Positions 24,344-36,471 of a stretch of 64,000 nucleotides of DNA are shown here, one piece after another. The stretch is from Gnetum montanum. Taxonomy: Eukaryota; Streptophyta; Gnetopsida; Gnetales; Gnetaceae. Position 1 is the first letter of the stretch, and each line of letters opens with the position of its first letter. The stretch spans positions 388,935 through 452,934 of the forward strand of contig MNCI01021382.1 of NCBI GenBank assembly GCA_015680685.1, written 5' to 3'. The notes under the pieces are model-generated. The model was given only the letters and a program-made list of their open reading frames with translations, made no database searches and was not told the origin of the DNA. A program made the position numbers and the translations under genes.

Positions 24344-27074
24344 TTTAAGTAGCTTCAATTTACCATAATAGGCTCCCATGGATTCTTGAGTATGTTCAAA
24401 ATTCAACGGAATAAAGTATCCTAGCTTATCAAGAGAAATGATAGATTTTGTCCGAGTGCTGTGTTATGTGAAGATGCAAAAAGAAAGTAGAAAACATTTT
24501 AGCAAAGAGAATTCTTTTGGGCTTACAGCTACCACACTGACTGCATAGGTCAACACGTTTGGAGGACTAAATGATAGACAAGATGAAAGATAAAAGTTCG
24601 TGAGCACCGAGTTTTTAACAATCATGCACTTTCTTTTCTTTCGCAATTTCAGAAATGCATACAATTCTATCAGTATCTCCATCGAAAAGCCAGCTATCAT
24701 GTATAACGAAGTCACATTTGGAACGTTAATGCTGGCGGATTTGTAAAATTGAGTTTATTACCAAGTGTTATATAGCATTGATCCAGTTCGGGTTAAAAGT
24801 TGCGTTTCTTTTAGTTGGAAAATTAAACCTGGAACATCATCATAAGTAGTTAAAGGCATCTTCAAGACCGTTGGCTTTCTTCTTTATTGAATTTCACCCT
24901 CTCATAAGTTTCACTTGAACTTGTCTTAGATGCTTTTCCGTTATTATTTGAGATCATGATGTCTTGTAAAAGTGTTCTCCTCTAACTTTTTTCTTTATAA
25001 AGGTTCAGCACCTCATCATAAATCAAGACAATCATGGTGGGCCGAATCCAGGTTGTTAAACCTGAAAGGATTACAGCTATTTGGTGCGGAAATTCACAAT
25101 CTACATACAATAAGCGACTCTAGTTTCACAGTGAATCTACTTTTCAAAAATCAAAAATAGTTTTTTAATTAAGAAAATGGAATCTGAAAATGTTGTAGTT
25201 ATATATTTAAGCAACAAAAAATCTCTTTAAATCTTCAGCATATTTGCCAACTAATCAAGAAGATTTTAACACATGCTGTAATGTAAAAGGCAAGAAACAA
25301 TTTTATTTACATCATATTTTATCTAATAAGACTAGATGTGGAAGCTTGCTATCTCTTTAGCTATTTCAATTAAGTATCAAATGCTATCAACAAGTTTCAT
25401 TTAAGTTCTCATCATTTTAAAATTTGAAACTGAAAATGGATTTAAGTTCCGTGAGAAGAGCATATTTGTAAGTTCTCATCATCTTAAAATTTAAAGTGGA
25501 AGATGAATTCAAAACTTTCCTGAAAAAGCACATTTGTAGGTTGTGCAGGCTAGGATGAGTTATACCAATTTGAGATAGCATTATAATGTTATTATAATGT
25601 TACCATAAAAAAATTCTTATGATTTGTTTTTGCTGCCCATATTGATGCCTCATTAATTTATAAGGTCTATCTTTATTTTTCATGAAAATATAAAATTTGT
25701 CACCTAGATCCCATGCATCTTCAAGTATAGTAAAACTTCATTGTCAATTTCACAATTTCAATGAGACTAAAAAAAATCCCATGCATTTCGATAAGCAAAT
25801 TTTTTTAAAATTTTTTCCCCTAAAGAAGGAGGGGTTGATTTAAAATTAAAAGAAGAGTAAAAGGTCAAAAAAGACAAGCAAAACGCATCGCAGTGACTAA
25901 AGTCACAAAGTTAAATTAGAACGATGAGAAAAAGGTCAAAAAGTTGGAGGGGAAGATCTCCTAGTGACTATAGCTGCCAAGCGAGGCATACCAGGTGCCA
26001 ATGTTAACCACAACAAATTTTTAAATAATGGAAAATATGAAAAAGAGGGTATAGAATATCTTCAACCGACTAAACTAAAACCTGCATATGAAGGCATAAC
26101 ATGTGCCAACAAGCTAACCTTTAGCATACTAGAAAACCCTATAGGAAAAACTATAGGACTTGAGACTGGATTCTTAAGTAGCAAGCATAGATAGCTAGCC
26201 TGAATTTAAGGCATTGGGCTCTATTAAAGTTTTCAATTTTGTGTTATTTTTTTGTTTGTGGTTCACCTTAATTACTCATAGGTAATTTAAATGGTAACGT
26301 GTTGAGACCAAGGGTACTCTAAAACTCAAAAGAAAGCTAAGATACCGTAGATGTGTTGATGAAAGGCCTTGATGTTCTAGTAGAGGATTAGGGTAAGTTG
26401 TCAAGTCAAGTCGTTGATGATGATAGACAACCTCAATCCCTGCTTAGCTCTTAATCTACTTAGGGCTTGAAATTTGTTGGACCTAGATGTTCTATGATTA
26501 GCTACACAATAAAAAGGCTATCTTGATTAGATGTTTTTGGTTATGGTTTCTTTTAATGCCTTTGAATGTCCCAAACATTTTGGTTGTTTCTCCTAGCACG
26601 GTTTCCAATGTAATAGCTATATGTTTATCCCTTCCCATTTTCCATGTAATAACTTTACTTTATTTGATATGCCTTACTCTTTTTGCAATGTCTTCCTCTT
26701 TATTAATATAATTGACCTGACTTTTCCTAAGAATAATTATGAGGAGATTTCACATCTTCCCCTCCCAGTACCCAGTACTTGACCTGGAAACAGAGAACTT
26801 GCATTTTCAACTTCCCAACAACATCCCCATTGACATTTGTAAAAAGACCATGGAAACATATGCCCGCAAAGTGAAATTTCAGCTCGTTCAAATACACCAG
26901 AACACCCCGTTTTTTGGGAGTCAAAAACGCGTTTTGAATTTCTTTTCAAAAGACTACAACGCAGTTTGACCAAGATATGCCTGCACCAAACTGCAAGTGC
27001 GAAGTCAAATTCCCTGCAAAGTTTGTGCACGCATAATCCATTACCGACAGAGATCTCCGTCAGAGGAACATGCC
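24344..27074. other. Intergenic region, convergent 3' flanks
   Basis: Lies between the 3' ends of the DUF599 gene (+) and the hydrolase gene (-). Open frames at 25964-26194 and 26523-26711 have no recognisable family or gene structure. The sequence is AT-rich with no clear transposon borders. Confidence 0.5.
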
Positions 27075-28985
27075 TTAGATTGAACTTCTTTGATTGAGCC
27101 AGTTTATAATGTCACAGAAGACAAGGTCGGTATGGAAGGGAGTTTCTCCGCAGAGAAGACCGTGCCACATGGAAGGGTACAGCTTCAGAGTTTTGTCCGT
27201 GCTTATAGAAAGGTCGTACAGCGCTCTGCTGATATTTGGGTCGGTAACAACGTCATCTTGGCCGTGGATTATAAGCATAGGCAACGTTACGTCCTCCATG
27301 GATTCCTCTAATTCTATGCTCTTCTTCAGTATTTCATGCCCGCTCATCAGTCTTGGCCTCCCTTTGTATACCACTGGATTTTCCTTCATCTGCCACCAAA
27401 CGGCAACGAACCGAGTTTTAAACGTTAAACCATGTAAAATGGAAATTTGTACTCTCTTTCCAGAACCGTTCGGAGGCAATGTATATATTTGGAGATTAGA
27501 AAACCAGAATTACACGTCTCAGAATTAATACTTACCAGGGCTCTCTTAGCAGGATCTTGGTATCCAACTTCAAAGATATCTTTGGTGGGAACGATCTTCC
27601 ACGTTGGTATTATCCGTGTCAGCCTGGCTAGCAGGCTTATCACCAGCGGGTGTGGCTTCAACTCATCTGATATCTGCAACTCACGAATTTGCAGTGGCTT
27701 CTCAGATCATTAAAAGGTAATTAAACCTATCATATTTAATTAAGTATTCAATTTACTAAATTCTTTCCGAAGGAAAAGATACAGTGAATCGTACCTTACA
27801 CATTGGAGCCACCAGCAATGCACCGTCCCACAAGTTGGGTTGAAGTTTGTGAATAGAAAGAGCCACCGCTCCACCCATGGATTCTCCCAGCAGAAACTTT
27901 TTCATGTGGCTATACTCCTCCTTTTCTGAAATTGAATCATATCGCGTCATTTATAAGTATTTAAATTCAACTAAAGAAGGTTTTTTTTTCATTGTGAGAA
28001 GAAAAAAAAACTCGGGGCTAGTAGCACAATCATGCTGACAGAGCAGGTATATAACTTACTACAAGGCTAATCCACTACACCTTGCCACGATAAGAAGGAG
28101 AAACAGTTACCGAACCTACAATCTCCTTTATAAAAAATGACTTATTCATGGTTTAAGAGATACTTACCGGAGACTTGGAGGAAGAAATCAGCACAGTCGT
28201 GGATGAGGCGGTCCATGTCGGGTATGAAACCGTGGAGACCCTGCGATTTGCCATGTCCTTCGTATTCCAAGCCGTATACGCGGTACCCACATGTTGCCAG
28301 TCTCACTCCCGTTTCTGCTCCACCAAATACGGACAGACATAATTAATTAAACAAGCACCTGATCAGGGGGGGCTGGTAAGACTTTGTGGTCAAATGGGTT
28401 TGTTATGAATCGGTTGGGAAAGACTATTACTGTATTCAATCTCTAAAGACTAAAATCTAACCCACAGATACCATGGTTTTGAGATGGATCAAAAGCTCTT
28501 AGTTCAAGTTCAAAAACTGGCTGAACTGCAACCGATAGAGCCAGAAATGGGTTGTGGAACAGTACCTTGCATGGTCTCGCTGCAATCCATGCCATAGCCT
28601 GCGATTTCACAGAAACCCAAGTTCATATAATCCTAGTGAAGTAGAATATCATTCACAGCAAATTATGGAATAACAATAGATGAAACAGGGGCAACAGCAG
28701 CAGCAAATATGATAGCATAGCACTCACCGTGGCAAAGGAAAACGAGCGCCCTTGCAGATGCAGCATGCAACGGCCACCATGTACATGTGAAGAGCTTCAT
28801 TCCCCTCGAATTCACCACGTATTCCTGATGTTGTTGAAAAACAAAAATCAACATTCATATGTAAAATTAACGTCAGCATAGTGTCATTCTTATGTATGGC
28901 AGAAAAAATCCATTCGTAAAAGAAACCAGAATTAGGCAGTAACCTCATGGTAGCCAACACTGCTAGCTTCTCCCGCCCTATTCAT
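27075..28985 (-). CDS. Monoacylglycerol lipase / caffeoylshikimate esterase-like hydrolase
   Basis: Seven minus-strand exons (28985-28944, 28824-28728, 28598-28566, 28314-28168, 27925-27795, 27673-27536, 27389-27075) join with consistent phases and GT-AG borders to a 300-residue protein. Features in order: CHGYGMDCSETM oxyanion-hole region (about 45-57), EYEGHGKSQG (about 75-84), nucleophile elbow GESMGG with the catalytic Ser (about 120-125), WDGALLVAPMC, HGQDDVVTDP with the probable catalytic Asp, and MWHG with the catalytic His near the C terminus. The family splits monoacylglycerols or caffeoyl shikimate (lignin pathway) and the two roles cannot be separated by sequence reading alone. No signal peptide is evident, so a cytosolic or membrane-associated location is likely. 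The start MNRAGEASSVGYHEE is chosen as the only Met before the conserved EEYVVNSRGMKLF. Confidence 0.94.
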
Positions 28986-29105
28986 TATCTCCGAACACTG
29001 AGCTTCTCAGTTTCTCAACTTGTGCTTCTTCTGCTGCAGCTCCGATACTCTGATCCTGATCAACTGTCTGAGGGCCTGAGTAAAAGGGTGGGTGAAGAAC
29101 AAGAT

Positions 29106-29113
29106 TTTATAAA
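29106..29113 (-). promoter_or_regulatory. Candidate TATA box of the hydrolase gene
   Basis: The symmetric tttataaa lies about 120 bp upstream of the hydrolase ATG, allowing a transcription start about 30 bp downstream and a leader of about 90 bases. The surrounding GC-richer stretch supports a promoter role, but this is inference. Confidence 0.45.
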
Positions 29114-29249
29114 CACAAACGGAAGTTGCCGACGATTAATATTTAATCTATGCAAAAATGCACGCCGTGTCTGCCGTCGTGCACCGCGTTTGAAAATCAA
29201 ATTGCCGGGGGCACGCCGCAGAAGAAGAGGTAAACAGACTTAGTCAAAA

Positions 29250-30880
29250 GCCAACGGAAATCCAAGAAAATTAAGGAAATCCGCTCCCTACTCAAAGGTC
29301 AAGATCAAGAATAGCTGCTGATGTGATTTGCGATTATCCAGTCGCAACAAACCCCACAAAACAGGCCCACGATCCACACGACACGGCACTACGGTACCTT
29401 ATCCTATGGTAGTTTACAATAATTCTAATAATAAATGAATCCTAAACCAATAAACGACGCAGGGTTCCTTTTCTCCTACAAAAATTTATAAAAAGATAAA
29501 CCAAAAAACGAAGCATGGTTCATCCTGTTCTACAGAAATATATAAAATGATAAAACACAAATGGGGAAATACCAGGCTCTTTAATTGCTCCATCTTTAAA
29601 AGTGGGTAGGCAAACCGCGTACGCGTCTCTCTCGCTCGACTAAATTGGTGTTAATAATCAGAGATGCTTAATCTCAATTTTTATAGTAAATACGAGATTT
29701 TCGCAACTTTTATAGAATTTCAGCAGAATTTAACAGTGTTACATCAGCATATTTATAGTAATAGTAAATAATCTTCTTTCCAGAGTAAACTAAAACGACC
29801 AGAAAAATAAATGAATAACTGAGTCAACTACAAAATCAAATTCACATGTCAGTAACGTCATACATAACCCAGGTTACCTGGTTTGTCAGGTAGAACATGT
29901 CGCATGTGGCTTACACAAATTCAATTTTAATGACTAAACAAGTATATATAATCATCTCGTTCTAGATTTCATGTCATAGAACCAAATTGCGAATTGGATT
30001 TCAACCCATGTTTGCAACTTAGTCAGCATGAAATCCATGGCATACAGAGAGTCAACCATCTCAAATCCCATAAAAAAATTCTGAAAAAGTTACAGTTAAA
30101 TGCTATGTACAAAAATGAAAGATAATTATTAGATTTTGTAAGATGACTTTTGGTGTCTATTTGCCTGGCGCCGCCTTCTTTCCCATTGATTCGAGAAATT
30201 AGGCACCGCTGTATTCAAACCTTAGCATTGTACATGTCGGTTGTTTCTGGTATCATTCATCCGTGATTGGTCGTTAGTTGTCAAAATGGAATCTGATTGC
30301 ACATTAAATGAAATCAATGTAACACGTATTCGAGATTTATTCATCCAGAAAGGTGCTGTTCCGTGTTGGCGTGTTGCAACACCAAGACCTGATCATGGCT
30401 TAAAAAGCCGCCTTGCTAAGAAGTCCAGAACGCGTGGAATAGAATTCATTAATTGCAGGCTTGGATTTTTCAAAACGCTCACGGAAACTGTGACATTATT
30501 ATTGAATTTTCACTTATCCATAGAATGAAAAGCAACATTTCAAGATATGATAGCAGAAATCTTTACCTGACCTAGCACGAGACGGTCTGCCTTTAGCACG
30601 CTTGACCGTTTGGTAGTCACCACAGAATCCGCGTGATAGGAGACTTGGAACTGCTCGTGATATTAGATGTTCCAGGAACGATACGATTGTTGGTACAGCT
30701 GCAGTGTATGCTTTATCAACGACGATTAAAAATTTACGATATCTCTATCAACGATATATAATTCTTTTGAATCTCAGGATATAGGAAAGATTCAGGTTGA
30801 TTTTACGCGTTGATTAAGTAGCAAATCATTATAATAGTAAGCAAAAGAAGTCCAGATTCATCCATCAAATTGACAGGAAT
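29250..30880. other. Intergenic region upstream of the hydrolase gene
   Basis: No gene recognised. A plus-strand open frame at 30241-30528 matches nothing I know. On the minus strand an open stretch at about 30570-30703 is bounded by exon-like splice signals (tgcag before, GGTAAAG after) and has higher GC; it could be an exon relic. Confidence 0.4.
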
Positions 30881-31021
30881 GTATCAAGAATACAAGAGAT
30901 TATTTTAGGAAAAACATACAAATACTTAGCAATGGCTTAACCCCTTCTCAAACTTCAAGAATACAAGAGATAATCTCAGAGGCGTCGATCGACGTGCGCG
31001 TTTCACGGAAACGGTTAACGT
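30881..31021 (-). mobile_element. LTR fragment shared with the right flank of element D
   Basis: The segment around 30912-30960 (acttagcaatggcttaacc and neighbours) is similar to 48955-49010 immediately right of element D. Both flanks thus carry a related piece, apparently from the 3' LTR of Copia G, so D sits in or beside duplicated LTR sequence. Confidence 0.5.
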
Positions 31022-31886
31022 TGAATAAGTTCCCCAAATAAAAAATGCACCAACCACAAAAACACACTAAAGTTTACGTGGTTTCCCAACTTTAGTAGTC
31101 CATAGTCCACACTCGAGGTAGATTCCTTGCACACCTTCGAACTCTATTTCTTCAAAAGTGGTTTGAAGGGCACCACACCTTGAACAAGCTTTGAGCTCCA
31201 TGTTAGAGTGTTTTGTCGCTACGAAACCACTTAACCTTGCAAGGTCTCAACAAGCTTGGAATGTGGTTTCAAGGATCTCACAACCTTTACAAAATTGAGC
31301 TATGCTTTTGAGTGTTTTGACGCTGCAAAACCACTTAATCTTGCAAGGTTTCAACAAGCTCAATGAGGATGCCTTTTCACAAAAAGCACATCAACCCTGT
31401 AGGGGCTACAAGAAAAAGAGAAAGACACAAGGAAAAAATGTAACTAAATTTACAAGTTCTTGCACTTTGAAGCTTAGTACAACATACAACCAGAAAAATG
31501 ATGTTACAATGAAGAACAAGAATACAATAACATAGAATAGATAATGATTGATCTTTTTTAAATAGGTTTTGCATAATTCTCAAGATTTTGGTATCTTTTA
31601 TAGCTTTAGAGTGTCTAAAAACTCCTCAAAATTCATGCAATAGCTATCAAAAGATTAGTGTAGATGTTTTCTTCGAGGTTGGGATGTCTATCTAAGATTG
31701 GTCTCAATTTAGGAGAAATGTTTCACTGGAAAATGGGACATCTTCTATGGGATGTCTACTCTTGGATGTAGACGTCTACTGTTTTTAAGAGACGTCTTCT
31801 CAACTTTTGAGTTCTGTCTTCTAAGGCTTTCTTTTGTCACTTAGCCTTCTTACTAGTCCTTAGAGCATATTCATTTGATTGGTAAC

Positions 31887-32604
31887 TGATGAGCCGCGAT
31901 ATCGCTATAAATAAGAGGCAGCTTTCCCTTGTTCAATCATCTAGAGTTCGACCTTTAGCCAAACTATAACAGTTTTACCATTCCAGAGTTAGAATAATTT
32001 CCATGTGCCTGTAGTAGGAGTCTCAAAGTGAACGGATCTTTATTCGAGCAAATTGTACCTGAGCACACATTTGTGTACGGAAATAAAGACAAACTTTCTG
32101 ATAAACCTTGCAGCATGTGGACTAAGTTAAATACGATTTAACTATTGTTAAATGTTTAAATGCTTTCCTAGATAATTAATCTCTCTCAACCCTTGACTCT
32201 CCTAGTTAAGTGCGCTCAGTACGATCGCTTCGAGCACGTGTGCAACGCTTGGTAATCCAGTAATGAGTAGCGTTTGGTAATCCTAGCAGTGTTGCACTGG
32301 TTCAGGGTGTGTGCAGCAAGTGGGAACGGATACTGGTGCTGGGACGAGTAGAACTTAGTTAGTGAATAGTTAATGAAAGTTAGTCAATTAGTTCTCTTAA
32401 CCTTCCCTCATTAGCATAGGACATTAAAAGATAAAAGATATAAAAATCATGTACCTCAAGCTTACTTAACCATACAACTGTGACAATATAAGTAAGTTTG
32501 GGAAGACAGCGATTGATTAACCTTAAGTGTTCCATTAGGGCGCGTAAGCACTTAGTCCTTGGAGTTTGACCGGATCATGCTTGAGATGCTGGTATTTGTA
32601 TCTT
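31887..32604 (+). mobile_element. Plus-oriented TGATGAG-family LTR F, main part
   Basis: Starts TGATGAG right after GTAAC, then a single CGATATCG motif, a TATA box tataaataagaggc (near 31906) and the conserved R-region block with tttggtaatc. It matches solo LTR E closely. Its last bases gcactcatca are found at 41416-41425 before the second GTAAC, so element A lies inside F close to the F 3' end. The junction at about 32604 is not a clean terminus: the first bases of A are missing and both sides share gagtg. Confidence 0.8.
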
Positions 32605-33527
32605 TGAGTGGCGAGGTAGCCCTACACTCAACCATATGAATACGAGCGTGTACGCGGGATTCGGTCAAACTCCGCAGATGGACTAGTTGTGGCACCTAGA
32701 CAGTTAGCCTTAGGTCGCAGTTCGTTGTCTTCCCACCTGGACTAGTATTAGCTTTGTCACGTATGGTTTAGTCCAGAGGGAGGTGTATGATGTGTTCCTA
32801 ATCTATGCTACTCCTGAAGGCAGTGGAAAATAATATTAACTAAGCTAAGCTAGGAGGAAAAGGTAAGGAAATCTAATCTATCCTAAGTGCGACAAGCAAC
32901 CGATTCCTTGATCAACCATACACATCTTGGACCTTGTGCACGACTACAATTGGGATTTACCAAGCATAGATCCTAGGTACGCCACTAGGATTACCAAGTG
33001 TAGATCCCAAATACGCCACTGGGATTACCAAGCGTAGATCCTAGCTACACCACTAGGATACCAAGCAATCACACTTAAATGCTCATAATCAAGTCGTACT
33101 AGTTCCGCTTCTAGGAGTTTAAGGGTGAGAGAGAGAAAATAGTAAATAACATTAAATAAATAACAAAGTGAATGCTGCAATGATGAAGTAATCTTGATCT
33201 TTATTGCCTGTCATGTGCGTGTCCAAGTACGTCACACTCGAATGAAGACACTGTACAATTACATTCACCACACTGCGGGCAAACACGAGAAAATAATCTA
33301 TCTCTGGAGTGGTCAAACTGCCAGAGCTTTGCTACTTCTAACTGGGGATACCAAACAAGGGAATGTCGCCTCTTATTTATAGACATTGCGGTGGACTGCA
33401 ATATCGCATACCCGATATCATAGGGAAGACGCGATATCGCATACGTGATAGCGGGGGGGATGCGATATTGCGGCGGACGCGATATCGCATACGCGATATT
33501 GTGGCCTATGCGAATTGCGTCTCATCA
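32605..33527 (-). mobile_element. 3' LTR of element A
   Basis: Aligns along its length with 40537-41415. Its palindrome block at 33398-33515 has one more GCGATATCGC-type unit than the other LTR, accounting for most of the size difference (923 versus 879 bp). The left end lacks the first three terminal bases. Confidence 0.9.
32950..33065. repeat. Tandem ggattaccaagcgtagatcc motif in LTR
   Basis: About three units of roughly 38 bp (gccactgggattaccaagcgtagatcc) lie in tandem. The same array is at 40885-41000 and diverged forms occur in LTRs C, E, H, I, J2 and B, so it is a conserved feature of this LTR family. Confidence 0.8.
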
Positions 33528-33536
33528 TACCCCCAC
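33528..33536 (-). other. Polypurine tract of element A
   Basis: On the minus strand GTGGGGGTA directly precedes the TGATGAG start of the 3' LTR, the position and composition expected for a plus-strand primer. Confidence 0.8.
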
Positions 33537-33702
33537 AACTGAATAAAAACTCATCGTTGAGTTAAAAAGAGAACAAGTTCCATTGATTACATAGTGGATA
33601 GGTATGGGATTATTAACTGGAAAAAGAAATGAAATAATGCCGCAGTGTGGGAAGACACAACACAAAAAAAATACTACAACTACAAAAATGTGGAACTCAT
33701 GT

Positions 33703-36471
33703 AGTTCCTAGTGGTGGTGGCTCCTCCATTAGTGCTTTCCCTTTCTCTTGTGCTCCAGACTTTGAAACTTGATGGCGTTGAAGTAGGGCCTGGAGTTTCT
33801 CCTCTTCAGTCTAAGGGTCTTGTGCCATCCATGCTGATGCTCCGATGTTTGATGGAGTCGGCACTTCCCACGGACAAGGTAGTTTCGGGAACATTTGATT
33901 GGCTTTGACATACCATGCCGTGAACACCCGTTGTTCCTATTCATAGGCTTTGGCTTTGTCTTTGTATTCATGAAGATCTGTTAGTCGTCGAGCCAAGTTG
34001 ATTGCTACATCTTTTTGTCCTTGGTAGCTTTCTTTTACCAGCGCAATTTTAGAATTTGCGACATCTAGTTTCTCAGCCAACTTCTTGTGCTCTGCAAATT
34101 TTGCTTCATATTTGATGTGGGTGGAAGCTACCTACTGCTCAAGCTTTGACCTCGGGCGTCCTGCTGTTAACATGGCCAGGTTAGCATATCTAAGGTTTGC
34201 CAACTCCATGTATTTGGTCAAGTCTTGGATCTGCAGGTCCCGATTTTTAACTTCCGCTTGGTGGGCGAAGGCGTAAGTGTCCAATATGGCCCTCCAATCA
34301 GTGTGCTGAGCACTGATGTTGTTGATTTGAGCCTCGGCCATATGGATCTCCTTCTCCAGGGTTTGTTTGTACATCCCCACCTGATCACGGAAATGCTCCT
34401 TCAGCTTCTCGTGTCGTTTAGTCTCATTCTGCCACACGCTTATTTCGATGGCTAATTTTTGGCGAATAGCGCGTACCTCCTCCATTGAGAGGGTTCGGTT
34501 CTCTCTGGCTAAACGGCTCACATCTCAGTTGACCCGAATAAACTGTTCTCGTAGCTGATGAAAGTGTTCATTGAGAACATTCTTTTGTTTCTCCACAGAA
34601 GTCAACCGGAGGTTATCTGAAACCAACTACTTATTCTCTTCTTCTAAGGCCTTGAGTGCCTTAAGATGCACATGAGTTTGCACTTGTGCTGTGGAGGCAT
34701 CCCAAGTGGCCGTCTCCTTTTCTTCTGCCACCTTCTTATTTTCTGTGATTAGCTTTGTTAATTGCTCTGTTCTAAAATTTTCTAGCTGGTCTACGGGAAG
34801 AAATTATAGAGGATCCCGTTGTGCTGCTTGTAAGGCCACGAGCTGCTCTTTTAGTTTCTGCACTTCAACTTTAGCATGCTCTACCCTTACTTTGGATATG
34901 ACCAGCTTCCTCTTTGTGAAAATGAGGTCTGATTGAATTGCTGTTACATCCTGGGGGATGTCAAACAGAGACGTCATTACTTGTCCTATTTGAAGTAATC
35001 TGTTAAGTACATCCTCTTGTTCCACAGGAGTCATTGAGGTTCCGGCAAGAATTTGAGCATCCTGTGCTACTGAAAGATCTGCTGGTGGCACAATAGGTAC
35101 ATTAAAGGATTCCTTGATGTGGTTAGTGACCACTTCAGCAGCTCCCGTGGCATCCTAGTGTTGCATGACCACCACAGTGGCCCCTTCACTAGTCTCTAAC
35201 TACACTTGAAAAAATGCCGCGTTTCCTGAGATGTGTTGTGACCATATGCTTTCCCCTCCTCTTGTTTGAATTGATAATTCACCCCTTGTGTGATCTAATG
35301 AAATAGTAGGCTGGTCAGCATCATCAATGACGTGGAAGAGGTTTGCGTCATCACGACTTCCCCAACTAACCATCTCAGTGATGGCGCTAAGATGGCTCAT
35401 CGACGGTCTGTAGTCTTGCAGCGGTGGCAGCTGATCTTGATCTGTGCCAGGCCCTACTTCTTATTATTGGCTGAGACCTGTGGCTGGAGGTTGACTAGTT
35501 CCAACCACCTGTTCTTCTTCTTGTTCTTCTTGTTCCGGTCTCAACTCTTCGCTAGTGCTCTTTCTTGGAGCTGGTGCCTTTAGTAGTTCAGCATAAGAAG
35601 CACTCTGGGCTTTTCGGAGGACATCATTAGTGTACCCTCGAATACCAGCCCGTCGGCATAGTTTTCTGATAAGACAGGGGAAAGGCAATGCCATATTCCT
35701 TATCTTCTGTTCTTCAAATCGCCTCAGGATCTTCATCAAATATAGATGGGGTAGATTAGCGTTAACCTTTCCCATCAACACTGCACATCCTCTCACTACA
35801 TACGTCGATATTATTTTCAAACCTTTTGTGGGGAGGAGGTGATAGGTTCCAATTTTGAAATAAACTCACTCTTCTGTTGTCAGCTCACCAAAAGCTTTGT
35901 CTCTGCCATACACCTTTTCTAACCAATCCTTTCACACATCAAGGTCCGATCGGGTAGATAACCGAGCAACATGAGGGCCTGAATTTGGAAGGTGTAACAC
36001 TTTCGAAATCGCCTATGCAGAAAAGTCTACCGTCACACTACAAATGTTAACCGTGGTGCCTTGCTCCTTATTGTGCCAGAACTGGTACGTTTCAACTAAG
36101 TAGCAGGCACCATTTTCAGAGAGGACAGGCCATAAGGGAGACCCTTTGAGGTGATCCCTAATAGCCTTAGGAGCGAACTCTGCAAAAGATTTGAAGTTTC
36201 ACTCCACAATCACCATAGCGAATGTGGACTTCTCATGGATAGCCTGAACACATTTCGGGGGCAATGTGAGTTGTTGTCCTGGTTCAGGTGCAGCAGCAGC
36301 TCCTCTTTCTGCTTGCCCAGACCGTTTGGTAGGAGGTTCTTCTTGATGGATGCTAAATGATTGCACCTCCTGTTCTACATGTTGTCTAGCAGGGACCCGT
36401 CTTCCACCTCTCCGAGGTTGTTTCGCTCCACCTTGAATAGGACCCTCCTGCTGTGCACGTTTTGGGGCCAT
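33703..36471 (-). pseudogene. ORF2 of element A: plant-transposon-like domain plus coiled coil
   Basis: Begins MAPKRAQQ at 36471 with a basic, Gln/Pro-rich head. Next is a domain (about 36200-35500) with FAPKAIRDHL, TYQFWHNKEQGTTV, YFKIGTYHLLPTKG and FPCLIRKLCRRAGI. This pattern recalls the 'putative plant transposon protein' domain seen in plant LTR elements (assignment from memory). Residues from about 35130 to 33950 are rich in Leu, Glu, Lys and Gln with heptad-like spacing, predicting long coiled coils, ending near EEPPPLGTT at about 33703. At least four in-frame stops and some frame breaks interrupt it. Two align with Arg or Lys in the B copy, fitting CGA to TGA decay. It lies where envelope-like ORFs occur in some lineages, but no membrane segment is seen. 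Confidence 0.7.

Noticed and set aside
27090-27713. Plus-strand open frames over the hydrolase exons
   Set aside because: The minus strand carries conserved alpha/beta hydrolase motifs with consistent splice phases, so these are antisense shadows.
30241-30528. 95-codon plus-strand open frame
   Set aside because: No family, no splice partners and ordinary composition. It cannot be supported as a gene.
32950-33065. Regularly spaced repeats suggestive of a CRISPR-like array
   Set aside because: Units are contiguous and only about three, lie inside a eukaryotic LTR and recur in every LTR copy.
33194-33401. Paired open frames near 33194-33401 and 41144-41332 with almost identical proteins
   Set aside because: They lie in the two LTRs of element A and are similar only because LTRs are repeats. 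No independent coding evidence.
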